This document shows positions 46,872-55,824 of a DNA stretch of 64,000 bases, piece after piece (position 1 is the stretch's first letter; each line of letters opens with the position of its first letter). The stretch is from Microbacterium sp. MAH-37 (GTDB lineage Bacteria; Actinomycetota; Actinomycetes; Actinomycetales; Microbacteriaceae). A model generated the notes under the pieces. The model saw only the letters and a list, made by a program, of their open reading frames with translations. It was not told where the DNA came from and ran no database searches. A program made the position numbers and the translations under genes. Where the stretch lies: assembly GCF_009758255.1 (NCBI RefSeq), contig NZ_WSEN01000004.1:62001-126000 (forward strand). Reading direction: 5' to 3'.

Positions 46872-46934
46872 GGCGTCCGGCATCCGGCGTCCGGCGTCCG
46901 GCGTCCGGCGTCCGGCGTCCGGCATCCGGCGTCC
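46872..46934. repeat. 7-bp tandem repeat (GGCGTCC x9)
   Basis: Nine successive heptamers GGCGTCC, two of them GGCATCC, directly after the dehydrogenase stop codon. Confidence 0.9.
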
Positions 46935-46939
46935 GCGGC

Positions 46940-47025
46940 CTTGCAGATGGCGGACCGATCTGCATCCGGCGGACGACACGCCGGATTCCGGTCCGCCATC
47001 CGTCGATCCGTCCGCCATCTGCAAG
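46940..47025. repeat. GGCGGAC-GATCTGC palindromic element, copy 2 (intergenic)
   Basis: CTTGCAGATGGCGGAC (46940-46955) and GTCCGCCATCTGCAAG (47010-47025) are perfect 16-bp arms. The interior shares GATCTGCA..CGGCGGACGACAC with the copy inside the lactonase gene (25465-25539). It lies between convergent genes and may also act as a terminator. Confidence 0.85.
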
Positions 47026-47063
47026 TGGTTCGCTCTCGGCGCCGACCGGAGCGGAGAGAACCG

Positions 47064-47867
47064 TCAGGCGGATGCCACGGGCTGCTGCAGCTCGGTGACC
47101 CAGTCGCGCTGGTCCTCGGACTCCGACCGCAGGTACAGCTCGCGGCACGGGCCGGAGGGCACGGAGCCGCGGCCCAGGATCTCCTCGTGCAGCGCCATCC
47201 AGCTGTCGGCGATGCCGTCCATCGTGCCGAGGTGCACGGCGCAGACGGCGGATGCGACGGCCGGCAGCTCGATGATCTCGACGCCCTCGACGGGGTCACC
47301 GGCGTACGCGAAGCCGACCACCATGTGCGTGCCGTCCTCCCGTGCCTCATATGTGGCGATCGGGGTTCTCAACGGGGCACCGGTGGGTGCGAGTGCGTCG
47401 GCCACGGCATCGAACAGGGGGCCGACGAGCGGGCCGACCGACGGCTGGTCCGGGGCGACGGCGGTGCGTGCCGCGAGGCGGACGGCGGGCAGGGACTTCT
47501 CGATGGTCTCGATACGGGACATGTGGTTCTCCTCGGTGATGAGCCGGAGCCTCCGCTCCACGTCGACGAGTCGCGCGGCCGCGATCCGGTGCTCCTCCTC
47601 GACCTCGGCGCGACGCTCGCCGAGCAGCTCTGCGAGCCGTTCGGCGGAGGCGCCCTCTTCGAGGATCGAGGAGACGTCGTCCAGCCCGAACCCGAGCTGG
47701 CGCAGTGCGACGATCCGGTGCAGCGTCGCGAGCTGCGACGGATCGTAAGAGCGGTAGCCGCTGAACTCGTCCACGTGGGCGGGCACGAGCAGACCCTCGG
47801 TGTCCCAGTGCCGCAGCATGCGGTGGGTCACCTGGCCGATCTGTGCGAACGCTCCGATGGACAGCAT
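47064..47867 (-). CDS. MerR-family regulator with GyrI-like effector domain (BmrR type)
   Basis: 267 residues. MerR HTH at the N-terminus (FAQIGQVTHRMLRHWDTEGLLVP), HVDEFSGYRSYD, a coiled-coil linker (about 75-110), then a C-terminal GyrI/SOUL-like small-molecule binding domain (about 115-267). BmrR-type regulators sense drugs and activate exporters. Upstream on the minus strand TTGACC is followed by CCCTGACACCGTGGGAG, a spacing that would fit a MerR-type promoter, but no target gene is adjacent. Confidence 0.88.
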   Translation of the reverse strand: MLSIGAFAQIGQVTHRMLRHWDTEGLLVPAHVDEFSGYRSYDPSQLATLHRIVALRQLGFGLDDVSSILEEGASAERLAELLGERRAEVEEEHRIAAARLVDVERRLRLITEENHMSRIETIEKSLPAVRLAARTAVAPDQPSVGPLVGPLFDAVADALAPTGAPLRTPIATYEAREDGTHMVVGFAYAGDPVEGVEIIELPAVASAVCAVHLGTMDGIADSWMALHEEILGRGSVPSGPCRELYLRSESEDQRDWVTELQQPVASA

Positions 47868-47906
47868 GTGTCTGTTCTCCCGTCTCCCACGGTGTCAGGG
47901 TCAAGT

Positions 47907-47941
47907 ATCGGGGGCGAGGTCGTCATGACCCCGCCCCCGAT
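47907..47941 (-). terminator. Terminator after the polysaccharide lyase gene
   Basis: ATCGGGGGCG / CGCCCCCGAT with an inner GGTC..GACC extension, in the 92-bp gap after the lyase stop and ahead of the merR-type start. Confidence 0.7.
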
Positions 47942-47959
47942 GCGTGCTGTCCCGAGCCG

Positions 47960-50401
47960 TCAGCCCAGCACGACCCGCTTCGCGTGGCCGTGCCCGTCGA
48001 GAGCGAACTCCAGCGTCAGCGGCGAGGCCGAGACGACGGTGACGCCCTCGTCACCCTCCACCACCGTTCCGCTGACATCCGCGAGCTCGATCCGGGCGGT
48101 CGCCTGGGTACGGCTCGGATCGGAGACGGCGACCGTCGTGCGACCGGCATCCGTGCGCACGGCGACCGAGCATGGCCCGCTCGCCGTCACACCGGCTGCC
48201 GAGCCGGCGCCGAAGAAGTTGCCCAGGGTGAGTCCCTGCCCGGCCACGCCGATCACCTGCGCGGTGGCGTTGTTGGCCAGCACGGCCACGGTCGGGGCAT
48301 CCGACTCGGTGAACGTGACGGAGTGCGCGACGTTCGGCAGCACCATGTACGCGTAGCCGCCTGCCGTCGGGGTCGTGCCGTGGGCGTGGGTGATCGTGAC
48401 GTAGTCGCGGGTCCTGGCCACGTCGTCGCCGCCGGTGTCCGAGCCCGAGTTGACGGTTCGCCAGTCACCGGTGCGCCGCACGATCCGCACGTCGATGTCA
48501 CCGCTCACGTTCTCGCCCTGCAGGAACACGTATCCACCGTGACCGGGGATGTGCACGTTGCGGCGCACCTTCACGGCGTCTCCGTCGGCCGCCATCTCGC
48601 GGTTGCGGTTGTCGGTGCGCAGGGCGGTCACCGACCCGGGGGCGAACGAGCGGTTCTCGATGGTGGTGAACACGTCGAAGTCGGTGGTCGAGGCGATCGC
48701 CGCGCCGAGGCAGACCACCTTGTCGTCGAGGAAGAACCACGACTTGCGCGCGCTGAGTGTGCGGTTGTGGTTGAGGTGGTCCATGCCTTGGATGCCCCAG
48801 CGATCGTCCAGCGCGAGACCGCCCGCGAACGCCTGGTACGCCCGCGGGATGCCGGTGCCGTCCGCGGCTCCGTTCGCTCGCGGCTCTGCCGTAACCGTGG
48901 TCCCGGGCAGGCGGTACGGGTCGACCGTCGGCCAGAAGTCGGCGCTGTACTGGCCGGGATCGGCCGGAGTGTAGAAGAACGTCAGGCCGTCGCCCTGGTA
49001 CCAGCCGACGTTGTTCTCCTTGTTGCCCCACTCGTAACGGCCGATCCGCTTCGACGAGACGTTCACCACGGAGCTGAAGCCCGGACGGTGGTGCACGAGG
49101 CGGTCCTGGTCGCCGAACGCTTTCGTGTACACCGGCGCGGCGGCCGGCTCGATCGAGGCGTCCGCGAGCGCGGACGTGACCAGCAGCGACTTCGCGACGG
49201 TCTGCGAAGGCAGGCCGAACAGCGTCTCGTCGCAGCGCTGCAGCCAGCCCTTCACCAGCGACAGGTAGCGAGTGCGATAGGGCTCACCGGCGCCGGGCGC
49301 CAGCAGCAGGATCGCGGTGAGGGCCGCCGCGCCGTCGACGTAGTCCGGGGCCTTCTGCCGTGAGACCGCCCGGCCGCGCACTGCGTCCATCATCCGACCG
49401 TTCCAGATGAACGGGGCGTATGCGGCCTCCACGGCGTCGAGGAGCACCGACTTCTTCGGATCGGTGACATCCCATGGACTGCCGCCGAGCAGGCCGAAGA
49501 TCTCGGCGATGCCGCCCAGCGTCACCACGCCGTAGGTGCCGACATAGGGCAGATAGGTGTGCTGCACGAAGGAGCCGTCGGTGTAGAAGCCGTCGCCGCT
49601 GGTCACGTAGCCGAACACGCTGTTCCTGCCGGCGCGCACGGTGTCGCTGAGGGCGTCGCGAGCCAGCGCGATCTCGTCCGGGCGCCCGTCCAGAGCGCCG
49701 CGGAGGATGCAGGACAGCGACTTGTCGGTGCGGTTCGCGCCGGTCTCGGCGAAGCTCGTGCCCCGGCCGCGCCAGTTCGGGTCGGGCGTGAAGTAGCGTG
49801 CGGCGGCCATCAGTGCGGTGCGCACCTCGGCGGGCACGGATCCGTGCAGCAGGACCAGGATGTCGGCGGCCTTGCGCGGCACGCCGATCTCCCAGAACCA
49901 CCAGTTGCCGACCGGCGACTTGCCCGGGGCGTACACGTTGACGCTCAGCCAGGCGAGTGCGTCGGAGATGTCGGATGCCAGGGTCGCGTCGCCGTACTGG
50001 TCGACTCCGGCGGTGGCATGTGCGAGCGCGAGACCGAACAGCCGGTCGAACGTGACGCCCATGTTGCCCGAGCGCGCGGTGCCCGTCACGGTCGTCAGCG
50101 GCAGATCGGCCCAGATGCCGGGCGCGGTCGCGGGGCGAACCATGCCCTGCCAGCTGGCCGCGGCCGCAGCGCTCATGTCTTTCAGCACCTCCGCGAGTGC
50201 GGGGATGGAGGCCGCGCTGCCGTCGCCGGCGAGCATGATCCGGCGCCGTTCGATGAGCGCGGCGAGCGGGTCATCGGACGCAGCGGTGAACAGGCTGCCG
50301 CGGCCGCTGCTCGCCGCGGCGGGCTGCGTGCCGGCTGCGACCAGTGCGCCGGCTCCGAGGAGGGCGAGGAACGAGCGACGGGGGAGTTCAAGGGGGGACA
50401 T
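47960..50401 (-). CDS. Polysaccharide lyase family 8 enzyme (hyaluronate/chondroitin/xanthan lyase type), Tat-exported
   Basis: 813 residues. Twin-arginine signal LPRRSFLALLGAGALVAAG at the N-terminus. The (alpha/alpha) toroid has catalytic Asn223 (TGANRTDKS), His281 and Tyr290 (QHTYLPYVGTYG; the His+9 Tyr spacing is that of hyaluronate lyases) and NWWFWEIGVPRKAA. The C-terminal half has the family's beta-sandwich domains. Cuts acidic polysaccharides (hyaluronan, chondroitin or xanthan) outside the cell by beta-elimination. The second of two ATGs is chosen because AGGAGG is 6 nt away. Nearby sugar operon could use its products. Confidence 0.92.
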   Translation of the reverse strand: MSPLELPRRSFLALLGAGALVAAGTQPAAASSGRGSLFTAASDDPLAALIERRRIMLAGDGSAASIPALAEVLKDMSAAAAASWQGMVRPATAPGIWADLPLTTVTGTARSGNMGVTFDRLFGLALAHATAGVDQYGDATLASDISDALAWLSVNVYAPGKSPVGNWWFWEIGVPRKAADILVLLHGSVPAEVRTALMAAARYFTPDPNWRGRGTSFAETGANRTDKSLSCILRGALDGRPDEIALARDALSDTVRAGRNSVFGYVTSGDGFYTDGSFVQHTYLPYVGTYGVVTLGGIAEIFGLLGGSPWDVTDPKKSVLLDAVEAAYAPFIWNGRMMDAVRGRAVSRQKAPDYVDGAAALTAILLLAPGAGEPYRTRYLSLVKGWLQRCDETLFGLPSQTVAKSLLVTSALADASIEPAAAPVYTKAFGDQDRLVHHRPGFSSVVNVSSKRIGRYEWGNKENNVGWYQGDGLTFFYTPADPGQYSADFWPTVDPYRLPGTTVTAEPRANGAADGTGIPRAYQAFAGGLALDDRWGIQGMDHLNHNRTLSARKSWFFLDDKVVCLGAAIASTTDFDVFTTIENRSFAPGSVTALRTDNRNREMAADGDAVKVRRNVHIPGHGGYVFLQGENVSGDIDVRIVRRTGDWRTVNSGSDTGGDDVARTRDYVTITHAHGTTPTAGGYAYMVLPNVAHSVTFTESDAPTVAVLANNATAQVIGVAGQGLTLGNFFGAGSAAGVTASGPCSVAVRTDAGRTTVAVSDPSRTQATARIELADVSGTVVEGDEGVTVVSASPLTLEFALDGHGHAKRVVLG

Positions 50402-50536
50402 CATCGGCCTCCTGAAGTGGGAATGGGCTTTCCCGAAGTGTAGGCATGATCGTTAGTGATCTCAACAAATCAACTCACGCACATTCAATCATCTGACCTG
50501 AAGGGTCTATCCTGACCACGGGACAGGAGGCATCGG

Positions 50537-51382
50537 ATGCCGGACTACCGCGTTCTTGCAGAGGGCCAGCGCTGCGAGGTCAAGATCCACGACCTGGATG
50601 CTGCGCAGTCGCGCCCTGTCGCGACATCCGACAAGGTCCTGTTCGAAGCGCCCAACTGGGGACGCGACGGAAGCCTGTACCTGAACGGCGAGGGGATGCT
50701 GTGGCGGCTGAGACCTGATGCCGAACCGCATCCGATCGCGTTCGCTGGGCTGCCGCCGATCAACAACGACCACGTCCTCGACCCGGCGGGACCCGCCGTG
50801 TACCTCTCGGCCGAGGACGGCCACATCTACCGCGGGCTGCTCAGCGGTGGCCAGGTCGCCCGCATCACCGGTGAGGACGGCGTCCGCCACTACCTGCACG
50901 GGATCTCACCGGACGGCGAGCTGCTCGCCTTCGTGCGCATGGACGGATCAGGACCGGGACGGCTCGCGCTGATCCCGGCATCCGGCGGTCGCGTGACCGT
51001 CGTCGACACCGGGCCAGGGCACGTCGACGGGCCGGAGTGGTCGCCGGACGGCCACTGGCTGTACTTCAACACCGAGCGGTGGGGGTACGCCCAGCTCGCG
51101 CGTATCGCGCGCGGCGAGGTCGAGCGAGTGCATCGCAGCGACACGGTGGACTGGTTCCCGCACCTGTCGCCCGATGGCACGCGCGCCGTCTACCTGGAGT
51201 ACCCGGCGGGCACCGAGGGGCATCCGGCCGACCTGCCGGTCTCGCTCGTCGTCGTCGACACCGCGCGCTGGAGCACGCCGCTCGCCCGCATCCCCCTGCT
51301 CGGCGGGCAGGGCACGATCAACGTGAACAGCTGGGCACCGGACTCGCGCTCGTTCGCGTACGTGGCGTACCCGAAGGACTGA
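50537..51382 (+). CDS. TolB-like beta-propeller (PD40) protein
   Basis: 281 residues, strong RBS (AGGAGG). No signal peptide. Repeats of the WD40-like PD40 type: HGISPDGELLAFVRMD, GPEWSPDGHWLYFNTE, FPHLSPDGTRAVYLEY, and SWAPDSRSFAYVAY. Similar short propellers are often described as TolB-related or as oligosaccharide-associated. It is divergent from the polysaccharide lyase with 135 bp between, including GATC-gttagt-GATC, so it may be co-regulated. Function unknown. Confidence 0.82.
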   Translation: MPDYRVLAEGQRCEVKIHDLDAAQSRPVATSDKVLFEAPNWGRDGSLYLNGEGMLWRLRPDAEPHPIAFAGLPPINNDHVLDPAGPAVYLSAEDGHIYRGLLSGGQVARITGEDGVRHYLHGISPDGELLAFVRMDGSGPGRLALIPASGGRVTVVDTGPGHVDGPEWSPDGHWLYFNTERWGYAQLARIARGEVERVHRSDTVDWFPHLSPDGTRAVYLEYPAGTEGHPADLPVSLVVVDTARWSTPLARIPLLGGQGTINVNSWAPDSRSFAYVAYPKD

Positions 51383-51393
51383 GCGCCCGTCCC

Positions 51394-51488
51394 GCTCCGG
51401 TCTCAACGGATGCGGGTGCCCAGGATGCTCCGGTCTCAACGGATGCGGGTGCATGGCCGCGCACACCCGCATCGAGTGAGACCGGAAC
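51394..51488. repeat. CCGGTCTCAACGGATGCGGGT palindrome, unit 3
   Basis: Two left arms in a row (51394-51418 and 51427-51452) and one right arm (ACACCCGCATCGAGTGAGAC..., 51463-51488). Same family as 34237-34298 and 34321-34381. Intergenic, between convergent genes; the rest of 51383-51553 has no gene. Confidence 0.85.
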
Positions 51489-51553
51489 GCAGAGGGGGCG
51501 CGATGCGCGACGGGGCGGATGCCGGTCGGGGCGCGGGGTGCCGATGACCCGCC

Positions 51554-52033
51554 TCAGGCGTAGAAGCCGTCGCGCAGGTTGATGCCGTGCTCGACCCAGG
51601 CCTTCAGCGCGGCGAGCATGCCGGTCCAGCCCTCGCAGTTGCCGAAGGCGCTCTTGGCGCCGGCATCCGTCGCGCTCCACGATTCCTCGGTGATGGTGAC
51701 GAGCGTGCGTGCGCCCTCGTCGATCGGGGTGAACGTGAACGTGGTGCGCGTCCGTCCCGTGGGAGTCGAGTCGGGTGCGGCATCCCATTCGATGACGATC
51801 CGCTCGTGCGGCACGGACTCGACGACCTCGACGGGGAACCGGCCAGGGAAGTCGGCGAAGTCCCACGTGACATCGGCGCCGGCCTCGAGGCGCCCGCGGG
51901 CGCCCCCGGTCGTGAAGTATCGCGACAGCTGCGCCGGATCGGCGACCGCCTCGTACACCTCGGCGGCCGGACGCGCGACGCGGCCCGACACCGTGAAGGA
52001 GAGGGTGTTCAGGGGAGTTTCGTTCTCGGACAT
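51554..52033 (-). CDS. SRPBCC (AHSA1-type) domain protein
   Basis: 159 residues. START-like fold of the Activator-of-Hsp90-ATPase-homology type: FTVSGRVARPAAEVYEAVADP near the start, PHERIVIEWDAAP in the middle, and GWTGMLAALKAWVEHGINLRDGFYA at the end. Such proteins bind small hydrophobic ligands and are commonly paired with an ArsR-type repressor, as here (starts only 16 bp apart). Confidence 0.88.
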   Translation of the reverse strand: MSENETPLNTLSFTVSGRVARPAAEVYEAVADPAQLSRYFTTGGARGRLEAGADVTWDFADFPGRFPVEVVESVPHERIVIEWDAAPDSTPTGRTRTTFTFTPIDEGARTLVTITEESWSATDAGAKSAFGNCEGWTGMLAALKAWVEHGINLRDGFYA

Positions 52034-52049
52034 GTTATAAGATTACAAC
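52034..52049. promoter_or_regulatory. Shared operator/promoter of the SRPBCC and ArsR genes
   Basis: GTTATAAGATTACAAC, a 16-bp near-palindrome that exactly fills the gap between the two divergent start codons. It contains TATAAG (52036-52041) for the arsR-type gene and, on the other strand, TAATCT (52040-52045) for the SRPBCC gene. Both messages would be leaderless. Confidence 0.7.
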
Positions 52050-52373
52050 GTGTCATCCGATTCCGACAGTGACGATCTCGTCTTCAAGGCGCTCGCCGCG
52101 CCGGTGAGGCGGCGGATGCTGGATCGGCTGCGAGAGTCGCCACGGACCACCGGCGAGCTGTGCGCCTGCTTCCCGGAGCTCGACCGCACGACCGTGCTGC
52201 AGCACCTGAGGGTGCTCGAGCGCGCGGACCTCGTCATCGGAGAGAGGCGCGGCCGCGAGCGGCGGCTCATGCTCGCCCCGCTGCCCATCAAGCGCATCCA
52301 CGACAGGTGGATCGGGGAGTACGCGCGCGCCGCGGTGCAGCTGCTCGACGATCTCGGCGGCGCGGCCGACTGA
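52050..52373 (+). CDS. ArsR-family transcriptional regulator
   Basis: 107 residues from a GTG. Winged-helix: FKALAAPVRRRMLDRLRES, TTGELCACFPELDRTTVLQHLRVLERADLVIGERRGRER. No metal-binding Cys pair of the classic ArsR sensor, so it probably senses an organic ligand or acts with its SRPBCC partner. Promoter lies within the 16-bp divergent gap. Confidence 0.9.
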   Translation: MSSDSDSDDLVFKALAAPVRRRMLDRLRESPRTTGELCACFPELDRTTVLQHLRVLERADLVIGERRGRERRLMLAPLPIKRIHDRWIGEYARAAVQLLDDLGGAAD

Positions 52374-52501
52374 CCGCCGTCACCTGACGTTCATGGAGCG
52401 TTCGATTCGAGGTACGGAGGTCTCCTAATTCCTCGTCACCTTCGGGAGTTGGAATACCGGTGTTCTCGGAATCCCGGAACTCCTTCCCCCGAAAGGTCAT
52501 C

Positions 52502-53404
52502 ATGCGTCGCTACACCCTGCCTGCGGTCGGACTCCTCGGCGTCGCCGCGCTCGCCCTCACCGGATGCTCCGGGGGCAGCGCCGAGGCGGCACCGTCCGAC
52601 CCGGACGCCCCGATCACGATCGCCACCCTCCCCGTCGGGGAGGATCCCACCGCGGAGAACCCCATCGAGGCGTTCGCCGACATGCTCGAGAAGGAGACTG
52701 GCCGGAAGGTGGAGGTCACCGACGTGCCCGACTATCTCAGCGTCGTCGAGGCGATCCGTTCCGACCACGTGGACATCGGGATCATGAGCGGCTTCCCGTC
52801 GGCGCTGGCGGTGAACACCGGTGAGGTTGACGCCCTCGTCGCCTTCAAGGGCGACGGCAAGCCGGTCTCGACCTGCGTGGTCCTGGACGACTCGCCGGTG
52901 CAGAAGGTCGAGGATCTGAAGGGCAAGACCGTGGCGTTCGCCGACCAGGCCTCCAGCTCGGGTTACTTCATGCCGGTGTACATGCTGCACGAGGCTGGCC
53001 TGGAGCGGGACGAGGACTACGAGGCCATCTTCGCCGGCGGGCACGAGGGCAGCTTTGCCGCGCTCGCCCAGGGGCAGGTGGATGCCGCGTGCACTGCTGT
53101 CATGCTCACCGAACTGGGCAAGCCGATGTTCCCCTTCGAGGACGGCGAGTGGCGCGCGGTCGGCGAGAGCCCGTCGATGGCTGTGCAGGGCGCCGTGCTC
53201 GGGCGGCAGTCGCTGGACGACGACACGCGCGCCGCGATCGAGAAGGGCATCGCCGCCGTGTTCACTCCCGAGAACGCCGAGCAGCTCGGCGCCTTCGGCT
53301 CCTTCGCGGCAGCGGAGCAGGTCGTCGAACCGCAGAAGGACCTGTTCGCCTCGTTCGCCGAGATCGCCTCGGTGGCCGGCGTCGAACTCAAGGACCTGAA
53401 ATGA
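52502..53404 (+). CDS. phnD: Phosphonate/phosphite-type ABC transporter substrate-binding lipoprotein
   Basis: 300 residues. Signal peptide with lipobox LTGC (Cys about 21). PhnD/phosphite family: ITIATLPVGEDPTAENP, VVEAIRSDHVDIGIMSGF, GKTVAFADQASSSGYFMP, and GSFAALAQGQVDAACT. Captures a phosphonate, phosphite or phosphate-ester outside the membrane. AAAGG before the ATG. Heads an operon with PhnC, PhnE, a tyrosine phosphatase and a TetR regulator, all coupled by overlaps. No C-P lyase gene is nearby. Confidence 0.88.
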   Translation: MRRYTLPAVGLLGVAALALTGCSGGSAEAAPSDPDAPITIATLPVGEDPTAENPIEAFADMLEKETGRKVEVTDVPDYLSVVEAIRSDHVDIGIMSGFPSALAVNTGEVDALVAFKGDGKPVSTCVVLDDSPVQKVEDLKGKTVAFADQASSSGYFMPVYMLHEAGLERDEDYEAIFAGGHEGSFAALAQGQVDAACTAVMLTELGKPMFPFEDGEWRAVGESPSMAVQGAVLGRQSLDDDTRAAIEKGIAAVFTPENAEQLGAFGSFAAAEQVVEPQKDLFASFAEIASVAGVELKDLK

Positions 53405-54237
53405 GCGTGACGGCGGACGCCGCGAACGCGGTCACCGAGCCCGCGAAAGTGCCCACGACAGCGGAGATCCGGCAGTCACTGCCTCTGGTGACGGTGCGCG
53501 GGCTGCGCGTGGACTACGGCGAGACCACGGTGCTCGACGGCGTCGACCTCGACCTGTTCCCCGGCGAGACCGTGGCTCTGCTCGGCGCATCGGGGTCGGG
53601 GAAGTCCACGCTGATGCGCAGCCTGACCGGTTTCGCCCCGATCAGCGCCGGCACTGTGCGGGTCGCCGGGCACGACGTCACCAACCTGCGACACGGACAG
53701 TTGCGCACGCTGCGGTCCGATGTTGGTCAGGTGTTCCAGCAGTTCAATCTGATCCCGCGGCTGAGCGTGCTCACCAACGTGCTCACCGGGGCCCTGCACG
53801 GCGCGGGTCCGTTCAACCTCGTCGGCGGCTTCACCGGCGCCCAGCGGCGCCGTGCCATGGAGCTGCTCGACCGGGTCGGGATCGCGTACAAGGCGTCAGA
53901 GCCGGCACGCTCGCTGTCCGGAGGGCAGCAGCAGCGGGTCGCGATCGCCAGGGCGCTCATGCAGCGGCCCAGGCTGATCCTCGCCGACGAACCCGTCGCA
54001 TCGCTCGACCCGAAGCTCGCCGACTCGGTGCTGAGCCTGCTGCGGAGCATCGCCGCGGAGGACGGGATCCCCGTGCTCGTCAGCCTGCACGTGCTGCCGC
54101 TCGCGCTCGCGCACAGCGACCGGATCGTCGGCCTGCGGCACGGCGAGATGGTCGTCTCCGACGCGACATCGCGACTGGATGCCGGCGTGCTCGCGACGCT
54201 CTACGACGAGGAGGACCGTGATGACGACGACCGCTGA
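53401..54237 (+). CDS. phnC: Phosphonate-type ABC transporter ATP-binding protein
   Basis: 278 residues, ATGA-coupled to phnD. Walker A GASGSGKST (about 62-70), Q-loop VFQQFNLIPRLSV, signature LSGGQQQRVAIARALMQRP, Walker B LILADEP, and VSLHVLPLALAHSDRIVGL, which are PhnC features. Energises the importer. Confidence 0.9.
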   Translation: MSVTADAANAVTEPAKVPTTAEIRQSLPLVTVRGLRVDYGETTVLDGVDLDLFPGETVALLGASGSGKSTLMRSLTGFAPISAGTVRVAGHDVTNLRHGQLRTLRSDVGQVFQQFNLIPRLSVLTNVLTGALHGAGPFNLVGGFTGAQRRRAMELLDRVGIAYKASEPARSLSGGQQQRVAIARALMQRPRLILADEPVASLDPKLADSVLSLLRSIAAEDGIPVLVSLHVLPLALAHSDRIVGLRHGEMVVSDATSRLDAGVLATLYDEEDRDDDDR

Positions 54238-55066
54238 GCCCCGCGGCCGCACGCGTGCCGATCGCCCGCAGCTGTCCGCTGCGCAGCGGCACAGGCTGGA
54301 GAGCGCGGTGCATCTGCCGCGCACCCGGTTCCTGATCGGGCTGCCGATCGCCGTCATCGTGCTGATCTGGTCGGCAGCCGGCGCCGAGTTCAACTTCGTC
54401 AAGCTCGGCGAGGGCGCTGTGAACATGGGCGAGTTCCTGTCCCGGCTGTTCCCGCCGGACTTCTCGCACTTCGACGTGATCCTGCGCCTGCTCGTCGAGA
54501 CGCTGCAGATGGCGATCGTCGGCACCGTGCTCGGAGCGGTGCTGTCACTGGTGATCGCGTTCGGCGCAGCGTCGAACATCGCCCCGAAATGGCTGTACTA
54601 TCCGTCGCGCTGGATGATGAACATCATCCGCTCCGTCCCCGACCTCGTCTTCGCGCTGATGTTCGTCTCCGCGGTCGGACTGGGACCGTTCGCCGGCATC
54701 CTGGCGATGACGCTCGGGTCGATCGGCTCGATCGGCAAGATCTTCGCCGAGGCGATGGAGTCGGCCGATCAAGGGCCGATCGTGGCGATGCAGGCGGTCG
54801 GTGCCTCGCCCAGGCAGGTCATCCAGTACGGCATCCTGCCGCAGGCCGCGCCCCTGCTCGTCTCGTACACGCTGCTGCTCTTCGAGGGCAACGTGCGAGG
54901 TGCGACGATCCTCGGCCTCGTGGGTGCCGGAGGCATCGGCCTCGAACTCACCACGGCGATGCGGATGTACGACTACGGACATCTCAGCGCCATCATCATC
55001 TGCATCATCGTGCTCGTCACGGCGATCGACCAGGGCAGCGCCCTGATCCGGAGGAGGATCACATGA
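54221..55066 (+). CDS. phnE: Phosphonate-type ABC transporter permease
   Basis: 281 residues, overlaps phnC by 17 bp, with GAGGAGG before its ATG. About six membrane helices; ETLQMAIVGTVLGAVLSLVIAF, RSVPDLVFALMFVSAVGLGPF, and the EAA loop AMQAVGASPRQVIQYGILPQ are PhnE signatures. Confidence 0.9.
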   Translation: MTTTAEPRGRTRADRPQLSAAQRHRLESAVHLPRTRFLIGLPIAVIVLIWSAAGAEFNFVKLGEGAVNMGEFLSRLFPPDFSHFDVILRLLVETLQMAIVGTVLGAVLSLVIAFGAASNIAPKWLYYPSRWMMNIIRSVPDLVFALMFVSAVGLGPFAGILAMTLGSIGSIGKIFAEAMESADQGPIVAMQAVGASPRQVIQYGILPQAAPLLVSYTLLLFEGNVRGATILGLVGAGGIGLELTTAMRMYDYGHLSAIIICIIVLVTAIDQGSALIRRRIT

Positions 55067-55824
55067 CCACGGCCACCATCGACATCGTGCTCAGCGCACC
55101 GGTGAATCTGCGCGATCTCGGAGGGATCCCGATCGACGGCGGCGTCCTGCGGAAGGGCCTGGCGGTCCGCGCCGACGACCTGTCGCTCGTCACGACGGAT
55201 GCTGCGAACGCCCTCTTGAGCGACGGCCTGACGGCCGTGATCGACCTGCGCTCCACGGACGAGGCCCTGATCACCGGGCGCGGCCCTCTCGGGGCACGCG
55301 CCGTCTCGTACCACCACCTCCCGCTGATGTCCGATGTGCGCGGTCCCATGCGCGAGGGCGTCGCGCTCACCCATGAGTCGATGGGCGAGATGTACGTCGC
55401 GATGGTCGAGAACGCCTCGGGGCAACTGGTCTCGGCGCTGAACGTGATCGCGCATGCGCCGGGGGCGACGGCCTTCCACTGCGCTGCCGGCCGGGACAGG
55501 ACCGGCGTGCTCGCGGCAGCGCTGCTGCTCGCGCTGGGCGCCTCCGACGACGACATCGTCGTCGACTACGCGCGGACCGCGCCGAACATGCCGGCGATCA
55601 TGACTCGCACGAGCTCGGTCATGGGGCCGCTGCTCGCGAGTCTGGGGATGGACCTGGAACGGCTCGGCGGGAACGCACTGGCCGAGGGCGACATGTCGGT
55701 GTCGATGCGGCGGATGCTCGGCGAGCTGCGCGAGCGGCACGGCGACCCGCTGCAGCCGCTGCGCGACGCCGGACTCTCGGACGCCACGATCGCACGCCTT
55801 CGGGAGAGGGCGCTCGCGTCGTGA
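55063..55824 (+). CDS. Tyrosine/inositol-phosphate phosphatase (Y_phosphatase3 type)
   Basis: 253 residues, ATGA-coupled to phnE. Protein-tyrosine-phosphatase superfamily P-loop HCAAGRDRTG (CxxxxxR) near residue 141-150, plus the N-terminal NLRDLGG and VIDLRSTDE blocks shared with the MptpB/LipA-like group. In this operon it probably removes phosphate from the imported phosphorylated compound rather than from a protein; the link to a PhnCDE importer suggests the ligand is a phosphate ester. Confidence 0.88.
   Translation: MTTATIDIVLSAPVNLRDLGGIPIDGGVLRKGLAVRADDLSLVTTDAANALLSDGLTAVIDLRSTDEALITGRGPLGARAVSYHHLPLMSDVRGPMREGVALTHESMGEMYVAMVENASGQLVSALNVIAHAPGATAFHCAAGRDRTGVLAAALLLALGASDDDIVVDYARTAPNMPAIMTRTSSVMGPLLASLGMDLERLGGNALAEGDMSVSMRRMLGELRERHGDPLQPLRDAGLSDATIARLRERALAS

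Noticed and set aside
46872..46934. Coding extension of the dehydrogenase through the heptamer repeat
   Set aside because: The stop codon (TAG at 46866) precedes the repeat and the protein already has its normal C-terminus.
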